The notes below the pieces were generated by a model. It worked only from the letters and a program-made list of their open reading frames with translations, ran no database searches and had not been told where the DNA came from. A program made the position numbers and the translations under genes. Positions 13,101 through 26,720 of a stretch of 64,000 nucleotides of DNA are shown here, piece after piece (positions within the stretch are counted from its first letter, which is position 1; each line of letters opens with the position of its first letter). Source of the stretch: Trematomus loennbergii (Eukaryota; Chordata; Actinopteri; Perciformes; Nototheniidae); NCBI GenBank assembly GCA_012861695.1, contig JAAOOA010000026.1, forward strand, positions 18,030,501-18,094,500. The letters are read 5' to 3'.

Positions 13101-15827
13101 AGAAAATGTGCCATACTCTGGAGTATTATGGAATGTGGGCAGCATATTCAAATAAAGACAGCTATGTTTAAAAAATGTTTTAGCAAATATTTGTTTGTCC
13201 TCTATTGAACGTATTGCGATCTTTCAGGAGTCACTCAGTGATTCAAATACAAATGTTGGCAGATTTAGACTCGTTTTTTTTGTGTTTAGACAACATTCAC
13301 GATCCTTGTCTTTTTGTTATTTGTCAAAATAACAATATATAAAAAAAAGAAACAACCTCCATGTTAATATGCTCAAATGTACCTCAAAATAAACATGTTT
13401 ATAGCCTTGTAGGAAACACGATGGTGTTGGTTTCTGTATGTAATTTCCATAGGAAACCACATTGAGCTTCACTTCAGAAACCTATGGATAACATCACACT
13501 GACAATGTCTATGTTGCAAAGTCAAAATAATGTATTGCATTAGCACTGGTATTACAGAAGATGTGTGAACTTAAAGATGCAATCACAAAGACATTAGTAT
13601 ATCTTCCATATAAAGACATAGCAGTGACTTTGTTCCCTCTGGTGCTTTACCCTACTAGCCCTCACCCTTACCTTGATCCATGATAAAGTTAAAGTACAAT
13701 TAAAGTGGGCACACTTTAAAGCCGACAGTTAGATAACCACTTTCTGCTCAGTGGGTTAAATTAAATGTTTACCCCAAATGGAACCTATTAAAGACCAAAA
13801 ATACACACCCACCCACACACACTGATTGACCGCCTTCAGCCTCACTGAGGATGAGTTGAAGGAGGAGTGAGTTCTCTTGTTAGATTGATGCGCATCTCTT
13901 AGCCTGAGGCAACTTACTCTAACACACACAGACACACACTCACCAATTGGTATCTATTTCCTTTCCGTGGGCAGCTTGTTTGAGTGTGTATCCCCACACA
14001 CACACACTCAGGGGACCCGTGCTACATCGCTGGATAATGGAATTGTCTTGTCTCCTTGCAGACAGAACGCTATGAAAGAGGTTGAACGCGTAGAGCTCCA
14101 TCTCCTCTGGGACTTCCTGTTTAAAACCAGGAAGTATTTGGCCCACACATGTAAGGGCACCGCTTGAGCTAGTCAGCTTCCATTTTAATTACTCCCCGTG
14201 CTTGTCCCAGTACTCGGTCAATCATGATAAATAGGAAATACCTGCATTGAGGATTTACACAGACTTACATTTTAATTCAACAGTTTGTCAACCTGAGCTT
14301 TTCCCACTGGTCTCTTTGCTGTCAGAAAGAGACGCAGCCCACTGTGCTGTGAACATTGAGAAATTAAACTATAATGCATGCTCGAAGGTAAGACCCAGAG
14401 GATTGACAAACACAGGGAACTCTTTGAAATTAAATATTGATGACAACCCAGTCTGGATTTCTTCGGTACCGGCCCCTTCTGATTGTTGACTTCCACCCAG
14501 AAGAAGGCAAGGCGTGCCAAAAACATTCATCTGGAAAATAAATAGTTTTAAAGGTATTTCCTTGAGAAAGACCTGTACTTTCTACCGCTTCAGAGCAATT
14601 GCACTGTTGGTGACCTCTGACTCCTCAGAGTACTTTCCTGTAGAAATCAATAAACAGAAACTGCACATTGTCTACAGGACTGCTTGAGAGTTTTAAAGCA
14701 AAGCGTAAATTGAACCACAATACATCTTGCCAATTGAATTTTCACTGCCGCGTGCCTTCACCATCGTCTGCATCACAGTTGTCGTACAAACAATCGGAAT
14801 ATTCATCCTTAGCTTCATTGTCACTGCATTTCTCTCCCATTCTCCCTCTTTCTCCTTTTTGTTTCCGCTCCATATCGTCCAATTTATCCCCTCTCCATTT
14901 TTTGCTCTATTTGCCAGACAACAGCAACTCCCATCACTTGATTGCACCAGACAACCATAACAAATAGGAAAATGGGTCCTGCTTTGAGAAGTCAGTGGGA
15001 AGCCATGAGGGAAACTCCTGACATAATAAAAAAAATAACTCATTGAGTGCTTGATTCAGCCTCTTTGTATCCGTTGGGTCTCAGGAGTAATCTGGCAGGA
15101 CATATTATTTTCCCTTTCTGCTTCAAAAAGGGAAATGGTGTAGCAAAATCAAGGCCTCAGAAAAAAAAACGATGGATTCAAAGTATGAGCAAAAAGCACC
15201 TGTAGACACATCACGTTAAGGTTGATCCAAAGTAGAATTGCGAAGGCTTTGAAGCTCAGCCAGGCTAGTCTTGAGTCCAGTATTTTGTGGATCAACTTTT
15301 TCTTTTTCTTTTTACATCATTTTCCATGATATCCCTCCAAAACTTTTTTCCTCCATCGCTCCAACCCACTACTCATCAATGTATAACTTTCCCCCCTTGA
15401 CTGTTTCTTCATGTTCCCACCTTATATCTTAAAAGTCTGGTCCGATCCCTCTGTTTCTGTCTCAATCCATTTCTTTCACTTCCATTTATCGTCTTATACC
15501 GCCTTCTTTTAGTCCATCCCATACATTACTCTCAACTCTGCTAGTCTCTTTCTCTCTCTGTACTTAAGTGTATATGCTTATATGGAAAGTCTGGTTACAT
15601 CGTGGCTGCTCCTGCTGTTCTCTTGAATATCATTGATGATAATCTCAATGTATTGTTGTACCGAATACTGATCAATTGGTGTCTTGTGGATGCATTGCAT
15701 TCTGGCTTGTTGAGGTATTTGAGAAATTCCTCATCTCAGCAGAAGGTATCATTTGACAAGAAAAGCAATGATGTTACGGAATACAAAGCTGTTGGATTTT
15801 GCCATTTTCTCGGTTGGGGTTGTTTGT
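10173..15827. other. Intronic sequence with pyrimidine-rich tracts
   Basis: No exon or transposon with clear ends was recognised. Pyrimidine-rich stretches occur at about 10380-10500, 10690-10920, 14800-14920 and 15290-15560. A short palindromic pair, ACTTCCTG and CAGGAAGT, is at 14112-14135. ORFs are short, overlap on both strands and show no domain. Confidence 0.5.
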
Positions 15828-16005
15828 CTAGCAACATGATTACAGCAAAACTACTGTTCCATTTTTCATGAAACTTAGTGGACGTGCGTCGCATCAGCCA
15901 AGGAAGAATGCATTGATTTATTGGAGTTTATCTCAACCACGGGGCAGATATAGGCATTATTTTTCCCTTTCGTTAACATTCAAGTTGGGGCATCTGTGTT
16001 GCTTT
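15828..16005 (+). repeat. Interspersed teleost repeat copy 1 (CATGAAACTTRGTGG family)
   Basis: The segment contains AAAACTACTG, TTTTTCATGAAACTTAGTGG, CAGCCAAGGAAGAATGCATT, GGGGCAGATATAGGCATTAT and TTTTCCCTTTCGTTAACATT in that order. I recognise this as a diverged copy of a very common fish interspersed repeat. A second copy in the window at about 44750 shares the CATGAAACTT and GCATTATTTTTC blocks. Ends are diffuse and no target duplication is visible. Confidence 0.6.
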
Positions 16006-19000
16006 CATGTAGTGTCCAAATAATCAAAAGTAATACTTCCTGACTGGGAACATTGATATTAACGCCCCCCTACAGTCCTAATATAACTCTAGGCTATCAA
16101 CATGTTGTCTAGGTGCTTATAACAAATCTCCTTCGTAGCATCCATTTGTTGCCACTTTACAACTTAAAACTCATAAATACATTGAAGGCTAAAGAACAAT
16201 TTACCAACTTCTGAAATGGGACCATCCAACCAGTGCATTCACCTAAATCACAGTGTCGAAAGGGGTAGACAAAGGGATGCAACAGGGCAAATGGTCCGAG
16301 GCCGCATTCAAGGTCCTTCACATTGGGACCAAGCCCCAATACATAAGCCGCTGTTAACAGGTTTGGCAAGTTTACAATCAAAGCACCTAAACAATCAAAA
16401 CAGAAATGTGTTTTTTCAAATAACTAAAGCACATCAATGCAACATTTAAGACCAATTGATAGGCTGATGATTGGCTGATGGATGTGAGTTATATTCTTCC
16501 ACATCCTGATTAGAATATATACGATTTCAACAGGGTACAGAGGCACAAGGAGGTAAGAAGAAGTAGAGAAGAAGTAGAGAAAGTTGCAAATGCCAAACAG
16601 TGTGAAGCAAAAGTTCATACCAGGGGCCGTGTAGATCAAGTTGGCTAGGTGTAGTGAAAGTCTCCCCTGGAAGAAAGCTGAAGAGGAGGGAAACTAAGTG
16701 AGATAAAGCGCTGCTAGAGATAAAGGAGCTTAGTTTGAGCAACAGCCTAACACAGGAAATAGGACCGGTAGAAAGCAGGATTCAGGATCTTTGTGAGGAT
16801 TTAGCAAACAAAAAAAAAAAATGGTTCTTGCGGACATGAGAAAATAGGTGCTTCTCATCCTGTGCTAAAAATATATAAACCCTATTACTTTGGAGAGGTT
16901 AAGCTGTAACCAAGGGAAGACGCGTCAACACAGTTAAGGTTGAGTAGAAACGGTAAAATACAATAATCTGTGGCATAGTCACAATGTAGTGGAGAATTCT
17001 GCGTCGGGCACACATCCGTGTCAAAAACAAGAGGCTCAAGGATTCTTTTTTTTTGGCAGCTTTGAAGCCAATTGGAGCAAACTTTAGCGGCTGAACTTAA
17101 GCAGCTGGAGCATCACTTCCAGTCTCCTGAAATGCTGCTCCCTGCTCCAATTAAATTTGCAATGCTCAGCTCCGTTCCACTCAAATGCTCTGCATGAAAC
17201 AAAACCAAGGAAGCATATCTGGTAATTGGCAGTGTAAGATGGCTGTGCTGTTGCTGTCCTAAACCTTCTTTGCTTTTACTAATCCCACACCTTCTTATTC
17301 TTCTCCTCCTCCACTTCCTCCTTTATCCAATCACAGTTGACCTGCTCTTAAGTCTTTCTTATTCTCTCTCCACACAACTCCTCTCCTCACTGTACCAACA
17401 TTATAACAACATCATATTTCTTCCTAGATTATCTTTAAAAAAAGTCCTTTTGGGTCAGAAAATATGATGATTTGCTTTCATTCGGAAAGTGCATTTTGAT
17501 CAAACCCTCGATTAAAAGAGAATTATGTGTGTTTGAAGATAGCCAGGGTTCCTTGTGTTTTCTGCATCTTACTTTCTCACTCTAATTACCCATCCAGAGG
17601 TAGTGGAAAAACTGACTGTATTATTATCTTGTCTCCGCTTCCCTCCAGTTGATATGCTGCAAAACAGAAATGTGTGTGTGTAGGTGTTTCTGCTTGCAGG
17701 CGCCATATTAATTTGTCACTCTCCCTCTTGTGGATGTGCGTCTTTGTTTATGGCAAGATTTGCAGCTGCATTTTTGTGTGTGGCTGGCTGTCACTGTGTG
17801 TTTAGTGTGTGTGCCAAGTAGGTAAAGCCCTGTTCCCCCTTGATTAGTGTCCAGTGAAATAGACGTTTCTGGGCTGTCTCGGCCCTTTTACGATCCTGTG
17901 TGTGTGTGTGAGAAAGAAAGGGAGAGACACAAAGAGAGACGGAGGAAAATAGAGACTTTGACCAGAAAGTATTCCCCTGGCTCAGTGTCCAGCAGTGAGG
18001 TTAAGGAGTTTGCTCAACTGACGTCAAGCAACTGAGGAATGGTCAGAGATCCATGAAAACATGCTCAGAGGACCTTAATGTGAGTGCATGTGTGTATGTG
18101 TTTATGTGCCCCAGATTACAATGTTTTTCAGAGGTTAAAAACTGTCCACGTTGCTCACAGTCATTCAGTTTAATGTTACTTACCAAAATCTACAAAAGCA
18201 CACACTGTTTATTTCTGCAAACATTTTCCTCATCTTCTTCAAACAGTCAAATATAATGTCACGTAGATGCAGACGCCTCATCGTTTGTTGCGTTCGTACG
18301 ACACTGAGCCGACTGCCCATGATGTAGATAAGCATTTCAAAATATCAAGCCGTAATAGAAGCAGCTAAACTTTTTCTACATTTTAAAGTGTTCCGGTTTC
18401 ATAATCCTTTATGCTCTGTTTGTTTGAAAGAGCATGACAACAAACGTTTAAACACCTTAATATAAGGTCACACATACCATAATTATTAAATGAACAGAAA
18501 TGACAGACGTCTTTTTGATCAGAAACAAAAAAAAATGAATAAGACAATATAATAAACATTTATTAATGAATGCGAAAGATTATGACAAAACTAATTTGTT
18601 TGTTTATCGGACATCATCCCAATGTTGGAAGCAGAAAATGGGACCTGCAGTCAAAAAAATAAAAATAAAGTGTTATCTGAGCTAAGTGTGATCCAATGCA
18701 TGACGTTAAAACACTTTAGTCTAGCTTGCTCTCTATGACAGTCAAAAAAATGCAGTTCATTTGATGCAAAATATTAATATTTCTTGCGTAAATACTCACA
18801 TTTGGTCCGTCTCATACAGTAGTGCCAACAGTCTGAATGTTCCCTATCTATTATCTCACAAACCAGTTTACACATAACTGCAAAGTCATACACAATTCAC
18901 TGACTTGTGAAAAGCTTTCTAAAAAGTAAACAAACGTGAATAACTCAGTGTTGAAACATTACTGTCATTCAGTAAAGCTGCTTCCTGTCTGCCGTAGAAA

Positions 19001-21052
19001 TAAGACTTTAATAACCTTGTATCCGGAAACATCTCAGATTTGTCACTTTGCAGGGAAAGCCATTAAAAATACATGGTCACGTTTCGTCGTTATAAAAGTT
19101 TAAATTCCACAGCATCCCTTTGGTAGGTATAACATAAAATATTGAGTGTCAAACAGAGATATTTTTTTTCATTAAGATACACAAAATAGCATTGTTTTCA
19201 CTTATCTCATAAATGATTAACAGCCTTTGCGTCACTGTTTTTTACCAAAGTTCTAGAAAACGTTGACGATATGTTCTATATTGGCGTTGCTGCTTTACCA
19301 AAGGAAATGAAGAAACAAAATAAGAGTAACAGAGCGAAAAAAATAAATGTGTGCATGTGTTGGTCTATACGTAGACTGCAACATGCATCTTCAATAAGTG
19401 TGTGCATGCCCCCTATATGCTTCCCCCCGTATATCCTGACGTGTGTGTAATGGACTAAGCCTAACGTAATTTCACGCTTCAGGATAAAAGTGACTTCTCC
19501 CCTTTAGTCTATTCAGCCTTTTCCATTTGATGCACACAAACTCATCTGCGCTTCCAAAGGAGATTGTTTCTCCACACTCACTGACTTATTAAACTGATGA
19601 TAATACACAGGCAGACTGCTAGCTCCTTAAGAGGTGCTTCAAAAAAGATATGCTGCTGCTCCTAGTCTCTATTAGGAACAAAGGAAGACATCTTGCAATA
19701 TTTTGAGCCCAAGAAATTGCTATAAAACGCGTTGATTTTAAACAAAAAGCATTTTTATAACCTTAAAGAATGCAGGACATATTGCATGAATGTGTGATAT
19801 ATTTTTGATAACATACAAAAATGATATCTGATCGGATGACAACAAATGATCTGTTTTTGGTTAACATAATTCATTCTAAAGCTGGACAAACTTAGACATG
19901 ACTGACACTCCCTTACATTTAAAAAAAAAATGTATTTAATTTTTTTATTTTAATTTGACATTTTCATGTTTTTGTCGTTGACTTGCTGAACCAACTTTGG
20001 TCGTTTGATAAATTGATCAAAAACAATTGTGATTGGCTGTTAGCTGTATATACAGAGCCTACATGTCACAGTAGCAATATACTTTGTTTATCCATTAACC
20101 CTAAAATAAGAGTGAAATGTTTCTATCTGAATGTAGTGTTTTAGTCATGTAAAATTAACAACATCTAATTATCCTACTATGTTACAATTGCGCGTTCGCA
20201 CATCCCAACGATATCGGGCAGCATCAGAATTAGGTCTAGTAGCAGTAACGTAGTCCGTTGAGGCTGTACATGTGTTTTAAGGCGCCATAGTCATATAAAT
20301 GAATACAACACTATTAAATCAGTGGACATTGGAAGTAAAACTAACAGTTCTAAAAGTAGGTTCACTGGTGTGCAGTAGTGGAAGTATGTTCCATATTTCT
20401 CTCTGTGAAATGAGGGACTATTACGTTTTATATGAACCGAGTACTGGTACGTCGTAGCTGCAGCACTGCTGTCCTCCCGGAGACGTCTCAATTACAGCAG
20501 CTTGTTGGTCCGCTCTCTCGGGAGCCGGCAGCTGTGAGCCTGGACTGTGGCTAAATGTGACGGTCCCAAAGGAGCCATACACCCACAGCACACAGCAGCA
20601 TGGGAAAAGAAAGGCAGATAGAGGGATAGAAAAAGAGGAGAAAAGATACAGTAGAAGGCAAGAATGTGACAGCTGCAATGTAAAGATATGTTTACAAGCC
20701 ATGAGGTTTAAAAAGAGTAATGGGCCGGCACTAAAATTCCAATCAAAACAATGACTTTTTGAAAAATATACCTTCCAGAAATGTCCCATTTTATTTTTAA
20801 AGGAATACAAAATAAAAGCGCTGAGAGGCTTGATGTGAAAGAGAGGGATATGGGAAGTAGGAACTCAGGCTTGTGTTTTAGGATAAACAAACACTGCCTT
20901 CTGGATGTTCCGACACACACACGCACACACACATGGACAACACATGTTGCGGTGGGCGGATGAAAGGACTCTCACACTAACATAGCTCCTGTGTCGAATG
21001 AGCCGCTCTTATTGTGGAAAAACACTGAGATGTTGGTCTTGGCCGGACAAGA

Positions 21053-21053
<1 letters not shown>
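16006..21053. other. Intronic sequence, nothing recognised
   Basis: Mostly AT-rich single-copy-looking DNA with a pyrimidine-rich stretch at 17260-17400. No exon, RNA gene or transposon end was identified. Confidence 0.5.
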
Positions 21054-21100
<47 letters not shown>

Positions 21101-21171
21101 TGTGTGGTGTGTGTGTGTGTGTTGTGTGTGTGTGTGTGTGGTGTGTGTGTGTGTGTTGTGTGTGTGTGGTG

Positions 21172-21246
<75 letters not shown>

Positions 21247-21258
21247 GTGTGTGTGTGT

Positions 21259-21315
<57 letters not shown>
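21054..21315 (+). repeat. (GT)n array A, 262 bp, heavily interrupted
   Basis: Dinucleotide GT array with nine interruptions, all of the phase-shifting type: GG at 21093, 21106, 21140, 21168 and 21195, TT at 21122, 21156 and 21245, and GGG at 21259. No base-substitution interruption is present. Confidence 0.97.
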
Positions 21316-21318
<3 letters not shown>

Positions 21319-22731
21319 GTTATTTTTGCAAGCTTTTGCTTCAAAAAAGTCCACACGCACTCATACAGACATCCGCATTGACACACATGTTAAACGCGCT
21401 CATAACACGTCTAATTATCTATTTTACGGTCATCCAGCTGTTTTTGGCACATTTCTAGTTGTACATCCAAAGACTTCTGTGTGTGTGTGTGTATGCATAC
21501 ATACATCCGCTAACTTCCTCTTTCCATCATTCTCACACTGCGTTTCTCTCTCTTTCAACTTCACAAATTTTTTTCTTATCATCCTGGCATCAGCCGTGTT
21601 AAAGGCAGTAATGTAATTCATCCCTTAGAGTTTCTTTCACACAATATGCAGCGTACCTGTTCATCTCATCTGCCTAACTTTGCCTCGTTAGCTTTTAAGT
21701 ATTTGGGAGGGCGTATCACTCAGGATCCGCATCAAATACCACGCTGCCATGAGGTGGAATCTTTGCAGCTTTGACAGACTCAACCCCTCCAGGAACTGCA
21801 AAAACATTCTTCTTTCATTTTGGCTTTGATTCGAATGGGAAAACTATTCAGTTAGCCTTGAATTGGATTTCATACAGTGTGGGTTACATAAGCTGTTAGG
21901 GGAGTTTTCTGTTAAGATCAAAGTGTTTAATAGAGAATATAACACGGATACAGATGCATTGTTCAGCTTGTACATGGATTCAAGTAGAGATGTACTTGAA
22001 TTTAAATCAGGGATATAACAATAACACTTCCTCTATCACATTCTGAGGAATCATAAGTTAACAATATGTGTCAAAAATCAGTTATGATGGAGCATAATTA
22101 CAAGAAACCTTTTCAAGTTGAGTTTAGAAAGCGTCTATGAATAATGCCTTTGCCTAATAATAATGCCTCTGTATTACCCCAACGTCTCTGTCACTAATCA
22201 AAGGTGTGAAACTCGTCTTTGTGTCTGTGAGAATAAGTGTGTGAATCTCATTTCCTCAACATTCACACTCTGCAACACACGAGTGATTTTAACTAATAGG
22301 GAGCTAGGGCTGCCATTATTCTTCGTTCATTTTGATGATGCATACACTCATCAACTGTGAATTTCCTACAAAATGTCATGGCATTCAGCCTGAGTCACTT
22401 AATGTAGTGATACTTTTCATCCGGTACAATGCCTCGATACGCCTAATGGTACACATTTCAGCATGATGTCTCATAATAAGGAACTATGACACATTAAGTG
22501 GGCGTTTCTGAAAATGCTCTCCGGATATTTTCTAGCTCTGATGTTCTTTAAGTTGGCAACCATACACCATGAAATGATCTGCCATAACATAGCTAATTTA
22601 TTTATTTAGTATATTTAATATTGTTTATCTCCACCAAATAGGATTTGTATTTATGTATTTAAGTCGTGAGTATAATTATTATTTTGTTTGTCTTTATCTC
22701 CCTGCTACTTTCTTCAACTGCTGTTAGATTC
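21316..22731. other. Intronic sequence, nothing recognised
   Basis: A short (GT) run at 21478-21491 is the only repeat noted. No exon seen. Confidence 0.5.
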
Positions 22732-22935
22732 AAAGAGGCCGTATTGTGCTTTTTGGAGTTTTCACTTTCCTCTAGTGTTGCATAGTTTTTGTAAATAGTC
22801 TGCATGGCTTAAAGCCCAACGTTTCCACACACTCGCCTGAAACACCTCAATTGGGCTTCTTTGTTAACTTCTGTAATAAAGTGACATCACTATGTAACAC
22901 TTGCACTTCTATTGGCTAGCACCTCAACACATTTT
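22732..22935 (+). repeat. Interspersed repeat family R, copy 1
   Basis: The block reads TATTGTGCTTTTTGGAGTTT, then CACTTTCCTCTAGTGTTGCA, a middle part, and GCACTTCTATTGGCTAGCAC. The same blocks recur near 32365-32475 and 49517-49560. Those three copies and a fourth, reverse copy at 42641 define one family, which I recognise as common in percomorph fish. This copy lacks the 3' part present in the others. Confidence 0.65.
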
Positions 22936-24199
22936 GCATACCTAAATACCCTTTATTTTGTTAAAGTCTGTGGCTTAGTTGTTTACATTTTAACAAATGC
23001 AAAAACAAAGGGAATTCAAAAAGTATTCAAAAAGTATCTATCAATGGTGGGGGCTTCATTCCTTGTTTTCCTGAGCTGCAAAATGTAATTAGTTTCGGAT
23101 AAGACTTCTATATTTCATCATTTATAAAGATAGGACCAACAATAAAACGCCCAGTCTAAACCAATACAATTTAGTCTCTCTTTCACTCAGCATTTGTTAT
23201 GCTTGAGTTGTTTCTGTGACAAGCAATATCATAATGTCCAGAAATGTTAACTCCGTGTAATCAGACACAATTCAATGTTGTTGTTTGCCGCTTAGAATGT
23301 GGATATGCAGCATTTAGGATCAGGTTTTAAATACAAATTGGATTTATTAGGCCTTGGGCTCCTTATGAACATAGTTTACCTTTCAACAACATCTTTATCT
23401 GTGTCTCATAATTACCATCACATTGTATGTTTAAGTTTTCTTTTTAGCTGAAGCATTAAATTACAAAAACGCCGACCTTGCCTCTGCGGTCCTGTTGCAT
23501 TATCTCCATAAAGCTTATTAAGAAATAATTAACCTAATTCACTTTTGCTTTAGGCAGAGTGTCCCAATGGTGTTTTATAGTACTGACTTACAATGAACAG
23601 AGCGATAGTTGACAGCGTGGAAATGCTGTTGGGAAATGAAGAACAAATTATTAATAACGTTGCACTGCTGCACCGGGCGTGCAAGTCATTACTATGGCAT
23701 GATTCAAGAATATTGCTTATCTGAAAGGCCAAGCGAAGGGAAAAAAATGAAACGAGAAGCCAAGCAATCGGCTAGTACTGATTTATAGAACCTTCAGGTT
23801 ATTTCATGTATAAATGATTTGAGCATTATTAACATTATTGACTCACACAGCCTTTGGCATTGTAGGTCCATAGCTTTTGGAAAGCAGTTGTGCAATTGTT
23901 GTCTTTTTTTTGTCAGAAACATTATTTTGGCCCGGACACGGTTGATTGTTGTTTGTTTTTCATCACTTTCTGAGCTTGATTAGCTAATTCATCTCTTTGT
24001 TGAAGTATTTTCGTACAGTCACTTACTAAAATGATGGGCACATGTAATGCAATGCTTTATTTCATGGGTCAGGTTTACACTAGCCGTTAATTGGAATTAT
24101 TTATGGGTACGTTTTTCATTGAATAGGACTTTCCTAGAAATAGAGCTTATTTTGAGGAATTGCTAGAACATTATTAGAAAATAATTCCACAGTTATGGA
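22936..24199. other. Intronic sequence, nothing recognised
   Basis: No exon, RNA gene or repeat boundary was identified. Confidence 0.5.
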
Positions 24200-24959
24200 C
24201 AAAATAGCAGTGGCGAGCCGTCAGGGCCCTCTAGGCCCTCTGTGAGGGCCTAAGATATTCCAAAAAATAATATTTAAAAACATTAAAAAAAATCTTTTTT
24301 TAAATATAATTTAATATTATTTTTGTTATATTTTTCATTAGTTTTACCGAATAAAAACTTGATTTAATTGTATTTAAAATAACATTTCCAAAGAAATAAA
24401 TCCTTCGAATCTGCATGTTCATTCTCTGTTTGAATGTAGGGGTTACATGAAAGAAGCTCGCCTGGCCCTCTCTGCGATTCACAGAGGGCCCGCTATAGTA
24501 ACTGAACGAGAGAGTAATGTCAAATGACAGTACAATTGACCAATCATATCTTCCCTCTAAATGGGTGGGTTTTATTATCGCGGACATTATGACAAGTTCC
24601 GCCCGCTGTGAAACTTTTCTTGTTTCCATAGCAACAACAACTTCCTGTCAACAGCGTGAACTCGCCTTCAAAATAAAAGCATGCCAAATTACACTTAAGA
24701 CATACAACGGCAATGAAAGTAAGAAACACAATGCAATATCATTTTCAATGTCAAAGAACACAAATTGGGTTCACAGGTGTTGTTTTGTGTGGTAGAGGGT
24801 CGCTGTCATTGATGCGTTTTGCACCCTGGGCCGTTGTTTTGATATTCCGCTGAAGTATACGCTGTGACGTAATAACTCTTTTTTTTTTCTTTTTTCGAGG
24901 GAAGGGGTGGGGGTCAGAGGGCCTAGGTATAAAGCTCACGGCTCGCCACTGCAAAATAG
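24200..24959. mobile_element. Non-autonomous hAT-like DNA transposon with 8-bp target duplication
   Basis: The element spans 24208-24951 (744 bp). Its termini are inverted repeats: CAGTGGCGAGCCGT at 24208-24221 and its reverse complement at 24938-24951, with further imperfect matching inward. It is flanked by an exact 8-bp direct repeat, CAAAATAG, at 24200-24207 and 24952-24959. An 8-bp duplication and a CAG-starting end are hallmarks of the hAT superfamily. GGGCCCTCT and AGGCCCTC sub-terminal motifs recur near the left end. No transposase ORF is present, so movement would need an outside transposase. Confidence 0.93.
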
Positions 24960-25762
24960 AGTAGTAACCATTGCTCTATTTGTTGTTACTGTATTAATAA
25001 CAAGGAGCATTGAATCTAGAATGCAATAGAGTAGAATATGCTTTATTTTCATGATAAGCTTTTGTAGACAAAATGTGAAATTATACAAAAATGCCCAAAA
25101 AGTACATTAAATGTTGCCATTCACAATAGAGTATACAGCTTAGATATAGATCATTTGGTCTCTAAAATATCAGGATATTTTCCAATCAGCATTCTCAAAC
25201 TCATCCAAAACTGAAAGTATCTAATGTATTAAGATAAAAACCGAGAAAATACATATATTAGAGTCTGAAAAAAAGGATTTAGTGCAATGTTGCAAGAAAA
25301 ATTGCCTTGACAATTATTTGGTCATCAACTTTTTCTCTGTTGATAGATTAGTTGACTTATCCCTTCCGCTCTAATGGAGTCCTCTAAGCATTGGAAACAC
25401 TTTAGCTTCAATTAAACTCTAAAACATAAGATAAAACACAGTACATACCACACATGCAACACCTAGATGGTACATCTTAAATAAGCTGTTCAAACATCTG
25501 GCTAGACACTAATAAATAGATGAAATAGTCTTTGCATTGGAGTTGGTGGCAAAAGGTGACATGTTGTACCATTTATCTAATGACACAGAACATGCTCCTG
25601 ATGCCTCCTCCAACCAACCTCTCATTTCCGTCCATACATCTTTACTCTCTGTTGATAATGATCTTGGCAGGCCACAATGAATAATGTACACTTACCGTAA
25701 TGGTCGGAAGAGGTTCAGAGAACACACACACCAACATGCACATACACACACATCCATGAGCG

Positions 25763-25764
<2 letters not shown>
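24960..25764. other. Intronic sequence, nothing recognised
   Basis: AT-rich, with short CACACA runs from about 25725. No exon seen. Confidence 0.5.

Positions 25765-25810
<46 letters not shown>
25765..25810 (+). repeat. (CA)n array, 46 bp
   Basis: Uninterrupted CA dinucleotides on the + strand, opposite in orientation to all the long arrays of the window. Confidence 0.97.
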
Positions 25811-25812
<2 letters not shown>

Positions 25813-26369
25813 GGCATGCAGCAATATGTTCAGACATACAAAACAGGTGCCACAAATGCAAACAACACGCACGCGTGCACACAAGAGCTGGGGTAATTCC
25901 CTCATTTCTTAATGATGGGCACCAGAGAGTAGGGGATGTCAATTATTAAAGCATACAGCAATTAGATACATAACACTCCCAGGGAGGCATGCACTTCCTC
26001 TCTCTTACACACACAAAACAGAGTGTACGCACACACACAGTATGTTAGATGAACATGAACACACCATTTTCAGGATTGTTTTAGGCATATGAAGGCACAC
26101 TTGTTTGGACTAATCCATTCAAAGCCAAGCTCCCCGTGTACACACTCGAGCGTGTGGCCGTGTGTGATCACAGATCTCCAAAACAGTTATCAAAGCTAAT
26201 TATAGGTGTCATTTGAAGCTAAATGAAAGGACTGTTATATCCGGCTTTGAAATGTCACCCTTCTTTGAAGATCAATACACCTCAGACATTCGTAAAATTG
26301 CTTTGAGAATATGATATTACCACAATGTGCATACTATACAGATTGTACAATAGCAACGAAAGCTGTGAC
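25811..26369. other. Intronic sequence with scattered short CA runs
   Basis: Several CACACA fragments occur at 26000-26040. Nothing else is supported. Confidence 0.5.
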
Positions 26370-26720
26370 ATAAATGCGGATAAAAAATGATATCCAGGCA
26401 CGTCAGGCATGGCAGCTAATGGTCTGCCATGTGCGAAAAATGCCCGCTTTGTCCTCACTGTCTCGATCCTGTGACCTCGAGGTTAATTACAAGGCCGACT
26501 TCAAACACCTCCAGCTCCAAACAGCCATTTTAGAAAAGGTATTAGAGCAGCTTATGAGACCTTGCCGTTAGTGTCATTACAGAATTCAATCTCAACTCGT
26601 TTCCCAGGCTCGAGACACATTTCCTGGGAGACAATGTCTGCTGTCCATTGCACTCTGAAGGACATGAATTATTCATCGGAGGTTTCTACATGACAACACT
26701 TTTTCATATCTTCAGAAATC
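26370..26720. promoter_or_regulatory. Candidate conserved non-coding element (by texture)
   Basis: A stretch of balanced base composition, free of simple repeats, holds closely packed motif-like words: GGTTAATTACAAGG, CCATGTGC, GAATTATTCATC and CCTGGGAGACAATG. It stands out from AT-rich flanks and contains only a chance 65-codon ORF. This is a visual judgement; no alignment supports it. Confidence 0.25.
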
